The notes under the pieces: model-generated
Told to the model about the DNA's origin: nothing
The model's database searches: none
The model's input: only the letters and a program-made list of their open reading frames with translations
In this document: positions 29,536 through 39,121 of the stretch, in pieces
How the letters are laid out: each line of letters opens with the position of its first letter
How positions within the stretch are numbered: position 1 is the stretch's first letter
Translations under genes and position numbers: made by a program
NCBI GenBank assembly: GCA_017643645.1
Contig: JAEPNB010000013.1
Span: forward strand, 1-64,000
DNA: 64,000 nucleotides
Direction of reading: 5' to 3'
Source of the DNA: Balneola sp.
GTDB lineage: Bacteria > Bacteroidota > Rhodothermia > Balneolales > Balneolaceae

Positions 29536-29842
29536 CGAGGAAACTATTGCTATAAATTATTAATAACAACTTCATACAGGGAGCTCTATACAAATAAATG
29601 TGGCTTACAGACTTAATAAAAATCGATGGTAATATTAGAATAGAAACTTCTGTTCTTAACCCGCACAAAGCCTCCCTCTCAACCGCTGTCCCAACATTGA
29701 ATGCCTCTCTGTTCAGCCGTGAACCTACGCACAACAACTATTCCAGGTCCCCTAAAACTTTATCCACATTACTGTTGATAACCCAAGAATAAACTCGTAT
29801 TTTTATCGGCTCTGAACTAAGCGAATAATCCTGTTCAAATAA
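29536..29842. other. 307-bp divergent gap upstream of ffh
   Basis: No gene supported. It carries a perfect DnaA box TTATCCACA at 29760-29768 and TGTTGATAA at 29773-29781. A GC-richer island lies at about 29640-29745, closed by GAATAG/CTATTC and containing two degenerate direct repeats (GCCTCCCTCTCAACCGC and GCCTCTCTGTTCAGCCG). Promoters for ffh and the tandem secreted pair must lie here. Confidence 0.5.
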
Positions 29843-31183
29843 ATGTTTGATAGTTTATCCTCAAAATTAGATAAAGCCTTTCAGAATCTGAAGGGCGAAG
29901 CTCGTATCACCGATGTAAATATCGCTGAAACTATACGAGAAATTCGTCGTGCTTTATTGGATGCGGATGTTAACTATGAGGTTGCTCGCGAGTTCACGAA
30001 ACAAATTCAGGAAAAAGCACTCGGTTCAGATGTGCTCACCAGCGTTAACCCGGGACAGCAATTCACGAAGATCGTGTTTGATGAACTGGTTGAAACTTTT
30101 GGTGGCGAAAAATCTGATATCGCAGTTGCCCACACCCCACCTACTGTAATTCTTATTGCAGGTTTACAAGGTTCTGGTAAAACTACCTTTACAGGAAAGT
30201 TAGCCCGTTACCTAAAGCAGGAGCATAAAAGGAATCCTCTTCTTGCTGCCGCCGATGTTTATCGCCCTGCTGCCGTAAACCAGCTTAAGTCTCTGGCATC
30301 CCAAATTGATGTGCCGGTTTATTCCATTGAACAACAAGATGCCGTTCGCGTAGCTAAAGAAGCTGTCGCCATGGCAAAAAGTTTGGCAATGGATACCGTT
30401 ATTATTGATACTGCCGGACGTTTACATGTAGATGAGGAGATGATGAATGAGGTCGCGGAAATTAAGAAAGCCGTAAATCCTCATGAAATTTTGTTTGTTG
30501 TTGATTCGATGACCGGTCAGGACGCGGTTAACACAGCAAAAGAGTTTAATGAGCGGATCGATTATAACGGGGTAGTTCTTACCAAGTTAGACGGTGACAC
30601 CAGGGGTGGTGCTGCACTTTCTATAAAAACCGTTGTAAATAAACCGATCAAATTTGTGAGTACCGGCGAAAAGCTGGATGCTCTTTCCCCATTTTACCCA
30701 GACCGTATGGCACAGCGCATACTTGGTATGGGAGATGTGGTATCGCTCGTTGAAAAAGCTCAAAAAGAATTTGATGAAGACGAAGCCAAGCGACTACAGA
30801 GCCGTATTAGTTCTGATAAGTTCGACCTTGAAGACTTCCTCGAGCAAATTCAAAAGATCAAGAAGATGGGAGATTTCTCCGATCTTGTTTCTATGATCCC
30901 CGGCGCCAGCAAAGCATTGGATAACAACGAAATCGATGAAGACGCCTTCAAACCGATTGAAGCTATTATCTATTCAATGACGCCGGAGGAGCGTCAGAAT
31001 CCGGAAATTCTTAATGGAACTCGTCGTAGACGAATTGCAGCCGGTTCTGGCACTACTGTCCGTGAGATCAATGATCTCATTAAACAGTTCGAACAGATGA
31101 AAAAAATGATGAAGACCATGTCCAAAATGGGAAAGATGGGCCGGGCTCTTCAAGGATTAAAAAATTTACCGATTGGTAAGTAA
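29843..31183 (+). CDS. ffh: Signal recognition particle protein
   Basis: A 446-residue SRP54 GTPase that binds signal peptides and 4.5S RNA and docks on FtsY. The N domain precedes the P-loop [13 protein letters not shown] near residue 105, then [27 protein letters not shown] and a methionine-rich M domain ending [18 protein letters not shown]. It opens the plus-strand unit ffh-rpsP-rimM-trmD-rplS, the classic SRP/ribosome-maturation cluster. Confidence 0.97.
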   Translation: MFDSLSSKLDKAFQNLKGEARITDVNIAETIREIRRALLDADVNYEVAREFTKQIQEKALGSDVLTSVNPGQQFTKIVFDELVETFGGEKSDIAVAHTPPTVILIAGLQGSGKTTFTGKLARYLKQEHKRNPLLAAADVYRPAAVNQLKSLASQIDVPVYSIEQQDAVRVAKEAVAMAKSLAMDTVIIDTAGRLHVDEEMMNEVAEIKKAVNPHEILFVVDSMTGQDAVNTAKEFNERIDYNGVVLTKLDGDTRGGAALSIKTVVNKPIKFVSTGEKLDALSPFYPDRMAQRILGMGDVVSLVEKAQKEFDEDEAKRLQSRISSDKFDLEDFLEQIQKIKKMGDFSDLVSMIPGASKALDNNEIDEDAFKPIEAIIYSMTPEERQNPEILNGTRRRRIAAGSGTTVREINDLIKQFEQMKKMMKTMSKMGKMGRALQGLKNLPIGK

Positions 31184-31216
31184 CATTATATATACACAAC
31201 TCACTGGAGAACAACA

Positions 31217-32086
31217 TTGATTAGAATTAGACTTCAAAAGAAAGGACGTAAAAAACGACCAATCTTTCATATTGTAGTTGCTGACAGCAAAGTTGCTCGT
31301 GATGGAAGAATCATTGAGCAGGTTGGCCGTTATGACAACGTAACTGAGAAAAAAGAAGTGGTACTCAACGAAGACCGCATTCTTTACTGGTTAGATACCG
31401 GAGCTCAACCATCCGACACTGTACGCAAGATCCTTAGAAATGAGGGAGTTCTTTACAAGCGTCATTTGATGATGTGGGGAAAAAGCGAAGAAGAGATTGA
31501 AACAGCACTTGCTGAATGGAAATCTTACCGCGACTCTAAAGGAGACGACAGCGATTCCCGTAAAGACAAGCACAAGGATGTTCTTGCTGCAGAAGAAAAA
31601 GAATTTAAAGATCAGGTTCAGAAAAAAGCGGCTAAAGCAGCTGTTGAATTAGAAACTGAGTCTTCTGACGAAGAAGTCGCCGCTGAAACTGAAGCGACTG
31701 AAGAAGTTGCAACAGAAGAAGCTCCTGCTGAAGAGGAAGTTGTAGAAGAAGCAGCTCCTGAAGCAACAGAAGAGCCGGAAGTTGAGGCAAAAGAAGCCGC
31801 TGAAGAAGTAGAAGAAAATGTAGCTGAAGCTACTGAAGAGCCTGCTACCGAAGAAGCAACTGTTGAAGAAACAGAAGACGCTCCGGCTGAAGAAGAAAAA
31901 GAAGAAGTTGCTGAAGAGCCAAAAGCTGAAGCAAGTTCAACTCAAACTTCTGATGACATGACTGCTAAAGAAGCTATCGATCATATCAGAGATACTGATC
32001 TTGATGCATTAAAAGGGTTTATTTCTGACGACGAGTCAAGAAAGACCGTTATTGCAGCATGGGAAAGCAAACAATCTGAAGGATAA
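31217..32086 (+). CDS. rpsP: 30S ribosomal protein S16 with long acidic C-terminal extension
   Basis: The S16 domain covers residues 1-90 (IRIRLQKKGRKKRPIFHIVVADS). The protein is 289 residues, more than three times the core length. Residues about 100-145 are charged and helical, 146-245 are a Glu/Ala-rich low-complexity segment (mostly acidic), and 247-289 look like a small folded helical domain (AKEAIDHIRDTDLDALKGF, then KTVIAAWE). The start is TTG with a fair SD (CTGGAG). Extended S16 is known in this broad lineage, but the C-terminal domain role is not. Confidence 0.93.
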   Translation: MIRIRLQKKGRKKRPIFHIVVADSKVARDGRIIEQVGRYDNVTEKKEVVLNEDRILYWLDTGAQPSDTVRKILRNEGVLYKRHLMMWGKSEEEIETALAEWKSYRDSKGDDSDSRKDKHKDVLAAEEKEFKDQVQKKAAKAAVELETESSDEEVAAETEATEEVATEEAPAEEEVVEEAAPEATEEPEVEAKEAAEEVEENVAEATEEPATEEATVEETEDAPAEEEKEEVAEEPKAEASSTQTSDDMTAKEAIDHIRDTDLDALKGFISDDESRKTVIAAWESKQSEG

Positions 32087-32101
32087 TTAAATCCGGCTCC
32101 T

Positions 32102-32644
32102 ATGAATCAGGAAGCCAATATACAACCATTTACTTTAGTCGGGCGCGTAGATCGCTCACACGGACTTGACGGCGAAGTTAAAATCATTTTTGAGTTTGAC
32201 GATCCCGAAATCCTGAATGAAATAACTGTTGTGTATTTGCGGAACGAAAGGGGCGACTACTTCCCTGCCCGAATTAAAGATATTCGGACAGAGGAAAAAA
32301 GAAATGAAATTTCGTTCTTTGTACATTTTGAACATATCGCTGATCGCACAGCGGCAGAAGAATTAAAAAATTCGGGCGTATATCTGGAAACAGATCTGGC
32401 CAACACTTTAATTCCCGACGTTGAAGAAACAAACAGCTTGATTCACTTTGATGTTTATAACACAAATGGTGAGCACATCGGAACAGTAATGGACATCATC
32501 GAGAATTCCATGCAATCTATTCTGAATGTTTCTTCAAACAACGGCTCTCTTCTTATTCCTAATGTTAGCCACTATGTGGTTAAGGAAAATTTTGAAGAAG
32601 AATCTGTCATCTGCCAAAATCTGGAAGAACTCGGAGGGCTTTAG
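32102..32644 (+). CDS. rimM: Ribosome maturation factor RimM
   Basis: A 180-residue 30S assembly factor that binds S19. It has the N-terminal beta-barrel ([16 protein letters not shown]) and the PRC-barrel C-terminal domain ([17 protein letters not shown] ... LIPNV). It sits between rpsP (15 bp) and trmD (2 bp), the usual order. Confidence 0.94.
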   Translation: MNQEANIQPFTLVGRVDRSHGLDGEVKIIFEFDDPEILNEITVVYLRNERGDYFPARIKDIRTEEKRNEISFFVHFEHIADRTAAEELKNSGVYLETDLANTLIPDVEETNSLIHFDVYNTNGEHIGTVMDIIENSMQSILNVSSNNGSLLIPNVSHYVVKENFEEESVICQNLEELGGL

Positions 32645-32646
32645 AA

Positions 32647-33339
32647 ATGAGAATTGATATCATATCTGCAGTTCCGGGATTACTTACAGGTCCGCTGGAA
32701 AATAGCATTGTGCAACGCGCCAAAGAAAAAGGACTAGTTGAGATCTTTGTTCATGATCTTCGGGATTACACCAAAGACAAACACAACAAGATTGATGACT
32801 ACCCTTATGGAGGCGAACCGGGCATGGTGCTGACACCTCAACCGATCTTCAGCTGTATAGACCATCTGACTTCTGAAAGGAAATACGATGAAATCATCTT
32901 TACAGCTCCGGACGGAGAAGTGTTTAACCAGGAAGAAGCCAACAAGTTGTCACTATTAGAAAATGTGATCATTTTGTGCGGCCACTATAAAGGAATCGAT
33001 CAGCGAGTTAGAGACGCATTAATTACCAAAGAATATACCATTGGTGATTACGTGCTTTCAGGAGGGGAACTTCCCGCTATGGTTATTACCGATGCTTTGG
33101 TTAGATTGATACCGAATGCCATTGGAGATGCCGGAAGCGCATTAAGCGATTCGTTTCAGGACGGATTACTTGAAGCTCCCATTTATACCCGACCGGCAGA
33201 GTTCAAAGGAATGAATGTTCCTGAGGTCTTAAGATCCGGCGATCATAAAAAGATCGAAGCGTGGAAAAGCGAGCAATCTCTTGCAAAAACAAAAGAACGA
33301 AGAAAAGATTTGTACGAAAAATTTAAGAAAGATTATTAA
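32647..33339 (+). CDS. trmD: tRNA (guanine37-N1)-methyltransferase
   Basis: A 230-residue SPOUT methyltransferase making m1G37 in tRNAs that read CNN codons and preventing frameshifts. Signatures are YGGEPGMVL, the knot [14 protein letters not shown] and [12 protein letters not shown]. It is 2 bp after rimM and 30 bp before rplS. Confidence 0.96.
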   Translation: MRIDIISAVPGLLTGPLENSIVQRAKEKGLVEIFVHDLRDYTKDKHNKIDDYPYGGEPGMVLTPQPIFSCIDHLTSERKYDEIIFTAPDGEVFNQEEANKLSLLENVIILCGHYKGIDQRVRDALITKEYTIGDYVLSGGELPAMVITDALVRLIPNAIGDAGSALSDSFQDGLLEAPIYTRPAEFKGMNVPEVLRSGDHKKIEAWKSEQSLAKTKERRKDLYEKFKKDY

Positions 33340-33369
33340 CGGCTGATTAGTCAGCAAAGAAACAGAATC

Positions 33370-33729
33370 ATGGATAAGCTAAAACTTGTAGAACAAACGA
33401 TAGTTAATGACGACATCGCTCAATTCACCGCCGGTGATACAGTGAATGTTCACTACCGTGTACGTGAAGGAGAAAAAGAACGTATTCAGCAGTACGAAGG
33501 TGTTGTATTGAATGAGCGAGGAAGCGGAGCTAATAAAACGTTTACCGTTCGTAAAATAAGCAGCAACGTTGGTGTTGAGCGTATTTTCCCTCTTTACTCT
33601 CCTTTTATTGCAAAGATTGAAGTTAAGAAACGCGGAAGTGTAAGACGTTCTAAACTATTTTATCTACGTGAACTAAGAGGTAAAGCTGCTCGTATTAAAG
33701 AGCGCGGACAGGAAAGCAAAAAGAAGTAA
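33370..33729 (+). CDS. rplS: 50S ribosomal protein L19
   Basis: A 119-residue L19 with the typical [20 protein letters not shown] core and the basic ending [18 protein letters not shown]. It closes the ffh-rplS block and is followed by a hairpin terminator before adk. Confidence 0.96.
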   Translation: MDKLKLVEQTIVNDDIAQFTAGDTVNVHYRVREGEKERIQQYEGVVLNERGSGANKTFTVRKISSNVGVERIFPLYSPFIAKIEVKKRGSVRRSKLFYLRELRGKAARIKERGQESKKK

Positions 33730-33753
33730 CATTCTCTTTTTAAGAACCGGATT

Positions 33754-33790
33754 CGGGCTACCTGTATTTGAAGCCCGTTTCTTCTTTTTT
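33754..33790 (+). terminator. Terminator after rplS
   Basis: CGGGCT (33754-33759) pairs with AGCCCG (33772-33777), with a 12-nt loop and a T-rich tail TTTCTTCTTTTTT. It lies 24 bp past rplS and 19 bp before adk. Confidence 0.65.
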
Positions 33791-33808
33791 AAAACTAAAT
33801 TTATTTAG

Positions 33809-34363
33809 ATGAATATTATTCTTTTTGGACCTCCCGGAGCCGGAAAAGGCACTCAAGCTAAATTACTTCAGGACAAATACTCAATACCTCACCTTTCAAC
33901 CGGTGATATATTTAGAACTGCGATAAAAAACCAGACTCCTCTTGGCGTTAAGGTTAAGTCTATTCTTGACTCAGGTCAGCTGGTTCCGGATGAAACCGTG
34001 GTTGATCTTGTGGCTGATGAGCTTAAAGATCCTAAATATGATAGCGGGTTTATCCTGGACGGATTTCCCAGAACGGTTCCTCAGGCAGAAGCCTTTGATG
34101 ATATCGCGGAAAACCAGAACAAAGCTATAGATGCTTTTGTGGTTCTTACTGTTCCCGAGAAGGAGTTGATCTCCAGAATTCTTTCTAGAGGACAGGGAAG
34201 AACTGACGATACCGAGGAAAAGATCAAAACTCGTTTAGAGGTTTATCACGAAGAAACTAAGCCGGTACAAAACCACTACTCTTCAAAAGGTGTCGTAAAA
34301 GAAATCGATGGCATAGGAACCATTGATGAGATCTTTGAGCGAATCGCTTATTCTCTAAAGTAA
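33809..34363 (+). CDS. adk: Adenylate kinase (short-lid form)
   Basis: A 184-residue kinase interconverting ATP+AMP and 2 ADP. The P-loop GPPGAGKGTQ lies at residues 6-15; the AMP site has STGDIFR and the lid is the short, zinc-free form RGQGRTDDTEEKI. The length fits the compact bacterial class. It may have its own promoter, as a terminator separates it from rplS. Confidence 0.95.
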   Translation: MNIILFGPPGAGKGTQAKLLQDKYSIPHLSTGDIFRTAIKNQTPLGVKVKSILDSGQLVPDETVVDLVADELKDPKYDSGFILDGFPRTVPQAEAFDDIAENQNKAIDAFVVLTVPEKELISRILSRGQGRTDDTEEKIKTRLEVYHEETKPVQNHYSSKGVVKEIDGIGTIDEIFERIAYSLK

Positions 34364-34370
34364 TTAATTA

Positions 34371-34400
34371 AAAGCCATCACTAATTGATGGCTTTTTTTT
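34371..34400 (+). terminator. adk terminator
   Basis: AAAGCCATCA and TGATGGCTTT form a perfect 10-bp stem with a 5-nt loop, followed by more Ts. It lies 7 bp after the adk stop. Confidence 0.92.
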
Positions 34401-34544
34401 CTTCCTTAAGTTGTTTTATCATAATTCTTTTTTCAGAAACAGCCTCTTTTGATATTGTGAGCTGAAGACCTCATAAATACTCCGAACAATTCTATTAAAA
34501 GAAACTTCATGCTTTTTTTAAATGATCTTTTTCATCTGAATAGA

Positions 34545-35459
34545 TTAAAATATAGACAATCCTGTTTTTGTAGTTAGTCTTTCCAAAACCTCCATTCCCA
34601 AAACCGAATTTCCGGCTTTATTTAATTTTGGACTCCAAACGGCAACGCTATAGTGTTCCGGAAAAACCGCCACAATTCCTCCACCTACTCCACTTTTCCC
34701 GGGCAGACCGACTTTGAAAGTAAACTCCCCTGCCTGATCATAAAACCCACAAGTAAGTAAAATTGCACTTAATCTTTTTGACTGAGAAGCATTCAGAATT
34801 TTTTCACCGGTTACAAAATGTTTCCCATGATTTGCGTACAACAAAAAGGTTTGAGAGAGTTCTTTACAGCTCATTTCAATTGAGCACATATAGAAATAAA
34901 AATCCAGAACATCCTCTACCAGGTTTTCAATATTTCCAAACGACTTCATAAGGCTGGCTAGCGCTACATTTCTGTATCCGGTTTCTTTCTCAGACTCAGC
35001 TACCTTTTTATTAAAACCAATGCTTTGGTTGCCCGACAGCTTTTGTACAAACTCTATAAATTCCTGTTTTGGGTTCTGAAGATTAGAGATCAGTATATCA
35101 CAAACAACAAGTGCTCCGGCATTTATAAGTGGATTTCTTGGAATACCTGATTCATATTCTAATTGAACTAAAGAATTGAACGGGTTTCCCGAAGGCTCAA
35201 CGCCTACTCTTTTCCACAATTTCTCACCCAACATTGGATACGCCATTGTCAGCGCAAAAACTTTGCTGATACTCTGAATCGAAAAACGATCTTCATTTTG
35301 GCCGATCGCAAAATTTCCTTTTTCAAGGCTACAAAGGTGTATACCAAAATTCTCTTCCTTAACATCAGCAAGTTCCGGAATATAGTTTGCAACTTTACCC
35401 CCAAACTTCCCTTTGTCCAGCTCCGAATCTATCTCATTAAGTATCTTTTGATAATCCAT
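34545..35459 (-). CDS. glsA: Glutaminase
   Basis: A 304-residue serine-dependent glutaminase hydrolysing glutamine to glutamate and ammonia. The beta-lactamase-like catalytic Ser63-x-x-Lys66 is seen in FSIQSISKVFAL; further hallmarks are PRNPLINAGALVV, GNQSIGFN and GLPGKSGVGGGI. The ATG shares its A with the glpD TAA (TAATG), so the gene is coupled to glycerol metabolism here, an unusual partner. Confidence 0.93.
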   Translation of the reverse strand: MDYQKILNEIDSELDKGKFGGKVANYIPELADVKEENFGIHLCSLEKGNFAIGQNEDRFSIQSISKVFALTMAYPMLGEKLWKRVGVEPSGNPFNSLVQLEYESGIPRNPLINAGALVVCDILISNLQNPKQEFIEFVQKLSGNQSIGFNKKVAESEKETGYRNVALASLMKSFGNIENLVEDVLDFYFYMCSIEMSCKELSQTFLLYANHGKHFVTGEKILNASQSKRLSAILLTCGFYDQAGEFTFKVGLPGKSGVGGGIVAVFPEHYSVAVWSPKLNKAGNSVLGMEVLERLTTKTGLSIF

Positions 35460-37021
35460 TAATTTATAACATAGTTTTTAGCCAATTCAAGAAACTCTTT
35501 CACTTCCTGTTTTTGCCAACCTTTATCTTCACCGAATTCTTCAGCTAACATCTCTGCTACCTTTGGCGCCACTTCAATTGCAGCCTCTGCATCTAGCAAC
35601 AGGGCCCTGGTTCTTCGGGACAAAAGATCCTCTATGGTTTGAGCCCATTCATTTCTTATTGCCCAAACGATCTCTGCTTTTATATACGGAAGACCCGGAT
35701 GCAGCTGTTCTTTCATAGAATCATTTTCTTCCATTATTTTTTCTAAAGCTACCCGATCTGATCCATACACACTCAAAGGATCGTTCTTATCCACATTTTT
35801 TAACCAACCGTGAATCCGCTGATTCTTTGTTTTTGTCTTTTTGAATTCCACACCTGCAACCATCGCTGCCCGATCGATCGTGTCTTCGGCCATCTTTCTA
35901 TAGGTCGTCCACTTTCCACCGGCAATAGTAACCAATCCGGATTCAGAAATCTGAATGTGATGGCTCCTGGATATTTCAGATGTCGACTTTGACTCCGGTG
36001 GTTTCACTAGGGGTCTTAATCCTGCAAAAACACTCTTTACATCTTTTCTGGTTGGGTCTTTCGTTAAGTATTCTTTCGCGTGTTTAAGAATAAAATCTAT
36101 TTCTTCATCTAATGCTATTGGCTCTAAAGCGGGTTTGTCGATTGGAGTGTCTGTTGTACCCACAAGAGCTTTACCGTGCCATGGAACAGCAAAAAGAACT
36201 CGTCCATCATCTGTATGAGGAACCATTATAGCCGCGTCTCCGGGTAAAAATTCTTTATCCAGCACCAAATGAATTCCCTGTGCACACTGAATTATATTTT
36301 CGTGTTTCTGATCATCCATTTTGAGTATGGAATCAGAAAAAATTCCCGTTGCATTAACAACCGCTCTGGCTTTGATCGTAAATTCCTCTCCATGTATATG
36401 ATCTCTGGCAACTACACCATCAATAAATCCTGAATCGCCTTTTATCAGCTCATTTACTTTCATGTAATTTACCGGAGTCGCCCCAAGATCAGCAGCTGTT
36501 TGGGCTAAATTGATTGCCAAACGCGAATCATCAAACTGACCGTCATAATAAATTACTCCTCCTCTCAATCCTTCCGGTTCCAGTGTTGGGATCTTTTCCA
36601 GAACTTCTTCCTTTGATAGTGTTTTGGATTTTTTGATGCCTAGTTTCCCGGCTAAAGCATCATACACCTTCATTCCTATTCCATAAAACGGACCATTCCA
36701 CCATTCATAACTTGGAACTATAAATGACTGATGACTCACCAAATGCGGAGCGTTCTGAATAAGCAAGCCTCGTTCATGCAAAGCTTCAATAACCAGAGAG
36801 ACGTCTCCTTGTTGTAAATACCGAACCCCTCCATGAACCAATTTTGTGCTTCTGCTCGATGTACCTTTGGCAAAATCAGCCATATCCAACAACAGGGTTT
36901 TATAGCCTCTGTTTGCTGAGTCCACAGCACATCCCAAGCCCGTTGCTCCTCCTCCAATTATCAGAATATCCCAATAATCGTTGTATTCTCTAAGATGATT
37001 AAGTGATTCGGTACGATTCAT
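35459..37021 (-). CDS. glpD: Glycerol-3-phosphate dehydrogenase, FAD-dependent
   Basis: A 520-residue flavoprotein oxidising glycerol-3-P to DHAP and feeding electrons to quinones at the inner membrane. The FAD site IIGGGATGLGCAVDSANRG is near residue 20, with GTSSRSTKLVHGGVRYL and VTIAGGKWTTYRKMAED downstream. It lies downstream of glpK, with a palindromic repeat in the 137-bp gap, and overlaps glsA. Confidence 0.95.
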   Translation of the reverse strand: MNRTESLNHLREYNDYWDILIIGGGATGLGCAVDSANRGYKTLLLDMADFAKGTSSRSTKLVHGGVRYLQQGDVSLVIEALHERGLLIQNAPHLVSHQSFIVPSYEWWNGPFYGIGMKVYDALAGKLGIKKSKTLSKEEVLEKIPTLEPEGLRGGVIYYDGQFDDSRLAINLAQTAADLGATPVNYMKVNELIKGDSGFIDGVVARDHIHGEEFTIKARAVVNATGIFSDSILKMDDQKHENIIQCAQGIHLVLDKEFLPGDAAIMVPHTDDGRVLFAVPWHGKALVGTTDTPIDKPALEPIALDEEIDFILKHAKEYLTKDPTRKDVKSVFAGLRPLVKPPESKSTSEISRSHHIQISESGLVTIAGGKWTTYRKMAEDTIDRAAMVAGVEFKKTKTKNQRIHGWLKNVDKNDPLSVYGSDRVALEKIMEENDSMKEQLHPGLPYIKAEIVWAIRNEWAQTIEDLLSRRTRALLLDAEAAIEVAPKVAEMLAEEFGEDKGWQKQEVKEFLELAKNYVIN

Positions 37022-37071
37022 TTTGGTTATTCAAATTTTAGATAGAAAATTAAATTTATCCCTTACATAAG

Positions 37072-37100
37072 ATCCCGATCCGCCAGCTGGCGGACGGGAT
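37072..37100. repeat. GC-rich palindromic repeat between glpD and glpK
   Basis: ATCCCG-A-TCCGCCAG/CTGGCGGA-CGGGAT is a near-perfect 29-bp palindrome with a perfect 16-bp core (37079-37094). It resembles the imperfect palindrome TCCGCCGACTGGTGGACGGA at 2640-2659, suggesting a dispersed family. It could also stabilise the glpK 3' end in the transcript. Confidence 0.7.
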
Positions 37101-37158
37101 GTCGATCTTTCTTGAAACAATACTAATTCAAAACTCATCATTTAGAATTAGTAATTAT

Positions 37159-38649
37159 TTAAACCCAATTCTTACTCTTCTCTACTGCCTGATTCCATTT
37201 TTCCAACAGTCTTTCTTTTTCTGACATTTTCATTTCCGGCTCAAACCTTGCATCAATTTCCCATTTCTTTTGTAGCTCGTCTGTGCTTTTCCAGAAGCCA
37301 ACAGCCAAGCCAGCTAAATATGCGGCTCCTAGTGCGGTTGTTTCCGTTACTTTTGGTCTCACGATCGGAATTCCCAGAATATCAGACTGAAATTGCATGA
37401 GAGTTTTGTTTACAGATGCTCCGCCATCAACCCGGAGCTCTTTAATTGAAATTCCGGAATCTGCTTCCATAGCCGTCAGCACATCTTTCACCTGAAATGC
37501 GATTCCTTCGAGCGCGGCTCTTGCTATGTGTCCGGCTGTTGCTCCACGCGTTAGCCCATACATGGCTCCGCGAGCTTTTTGATCCCAATGCGGGGCGCCA
37601 AGTCCTGCAAACGCGGGAACCAGATATACTCCTCCATTATCTTTTTCTGTCAAAGCCAGTTTTTCCACATCTGCTGATGATTTAATAATTCCCAAACCAT
37701 CTCTTAGCCACTGAACCAGCGCTCCCGCAATAAATATTGAACCCTCCAAAGCATAGGTTGTCTCTCCGTTCATTTGCCAGCCGATCGTAGTTAACAGGTT
37801 GTTCTCAGAAGTAATAGCTTTTTCACCCGTATTGAACATTATAAAAGAACCTGTTCCATACGTATTCTTCAGCATTCCGGGCTCAAGACACATTTGTCCG
37901 AACATTGCCGCTTGCTGATCTCCGGCTATTCCAGTAATTGGAATTCCATTTTCAAAGCAATCCAGCTCAGCCGTTGCAATTTCCCCGCTTGATGAACAAA
38001 CATTCGGTAACATGTTTTCAGGGATCTCCATTAGCTCCAAAAGTTCCGTATCCCATTCTTTATCATGGATATTGAAAAGAAGTGTACGTGAAGCGTTTGT
38101 AATATCAGTAACGTGCTTTTTTCCTTTAGTAAGATTCCATATCAGCCAGCAGTCTATAGTTCCGAAAGCAAGTTTCCCTTCTTCTGCTTTTTGTCGGGCT
38201 CCATCAACATTATCAAGAATCCACTTAAGCTTCGTACCTGAGAAATAGCTATCTAAAACGAGTCCCGTTTTTTGCTGAATTTTATCCGACCATCCATCAC
38301 TCCGAAGCTCATCGCAGTAATCTGATGTTCTTCGGTCTTGCCAGACTATAGCGTTATAAACCGGTTCTCCTGTTTCCTTATCCCAAACTACTGTAGTTTC
38401 TCTTTGGTTGGTGATACCTATCGCGGCAATTATTTTCCCGCCTTCAGCATATTTTGAAACGACTTCTTCAATCACTTCTTTTTGGGTGTTCCAAATCTCC
38501 TCAGGATCGTGTTCTACCCAGCCATCTTTAGGAAAATGTTGTTTGAATTCTTTTTGGACAACACCTTTAATCTCTCCTTCTTTATTGAAAAGAATTGCTC
38601 TGGAACTGGTTGTTCCCTGATCTATGGATAGAATGTATTCTTTAGCCAT
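37159..38649 (-). CDS. glpK: Glycerol kinase
   Basis: A 496-residue FGGY kinase phosphorylating glycerol. The N-terminal phosphate loop is [14 protein letters not shown]; downstream come [22 protein letters not shown] and the ATP-binding [19 protein letters not shown]. No glpF facilitator is next to it. It is 15 bp downstream of a STAS-like gene and upstream of glpD. Confidence 0.96.
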   Translation of the reverse strand: MAKEYILSIDQGTTSSRAILFNKEGEIKGVVQKEFKQHFPKDGWVEHDPEEIWNTQKEVIEEVVSKYAEGGKIIAAIGITNQRETTVVWDKETGEPVYNAIVWQDRRTSDYCDELRSDGWSDKIQQKTGLVLDSYFSGTKLKWILDNVDGARQKAEEGKLAFGTIDCWLIWNLTKGKKHVTDITNASRTLLFNIHDKEWDTELLELMEIPENMLPNVCSSSGEIATAELDCFENGIPITGIAGDQQAAMFGQMCLEPGMLKNTYGTGSFIMFNTGEKAITSENNLLTTIGWQMNGETTYALEGSIFIAGALVQWLRDGLGIIKSSADVEKLALTEKDNGGVYLVPAFAGLGAPHWDQKARGAMYGLTRGATAGHIARAALEGIAFQVKDVLTAMEADSGISIKELRVDGGASVNKTLMQFQSDILGIPIVRPKVTETTALGAAYLAGLAVGFWKSTDELQKKWEIDARFEPEMKMSEKERLLEKWNQAVEKSKNWV

Positions 38650-38664
38650 GAAGAAAACATAATG

Positions 38665-39063
38665 CTATTTTTGTTTTTCTTCTGCTTTATTTTGTGGCCA
38701 GTTAAAGGCCTGCTTTTTATCTACAAAAATTTTAGAATTCAATCCATTATTGCTGGCAACCGTTTCCCAGAATTTCCAATAATATAGTTTCGAGGCTTCC
38801 ACAAAAAGTGCTGTTATCACGTATTTGTGTTTAATATTTAGCTTTTTATTCTTTTGGAGGTCAAAGAACTCCATCACCTGTACTACACCCGCATCCAATT
38901 CCACTTTACTTAAGTCCATCAACAACTGATAGCCAAGCTTATGTGCTTTTTCCCGACTTTTGGAACTGATTTCTATTGCGTATTCCAAATTCAGCTTCCC
39001 TTTTGCAACAACTTCCAGTATATCTATTTCATCATAGCTTTTGAATTCAAGTTCACACATCAT
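38665..39063 (-). CDS. STAS/SpoIIAA-like protein
   Basis: A 132-residue cytosolic protein. The pattern VVAKGKLNLEYAIEISSKSREKAHKLGYQLLMDLSKVELD followed by a VMEFFDL helix is that of the SpoIIAA-like (STAS/SEC14) fold. The function of these stand-alone proteins is unknown. Two consecutive ATG codons could start it. It lies 58 bp after the patatin gene. Confidence 0.6.
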   Translation of the reverse strand: MMCELEFKSYDEIDILEVVAKGKLNLEYAIEISSKSREKAHKLGYQLLMDLSKVELDAGVVQVMEFFDLQKNKKLNIKHKYVITALFVEASKLYYWKFWETVASNNGLNSKIFVDKKQAFNWPQNKAEEKQK

Positions 39064-39121
39064 AACCTCTATTATTAATGCTTAGATAAATAAACTAAAT
39101 AATATCTTTTCTGTAAAGCTT

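Noticed and set aside
29276-29737. Minus-strand open frame of 153 codons overlapping the tandem envelope gene start
   Set aside because: It overlaps 260 bp of a better gene in another frame and shows no domain or leader.
29640-29745. 4.5S SRP RNA next to ffh
   Set aside because: The conserved SRP apical loop sequence (GGTCAGG...GGAAGG) is not present on either strand.
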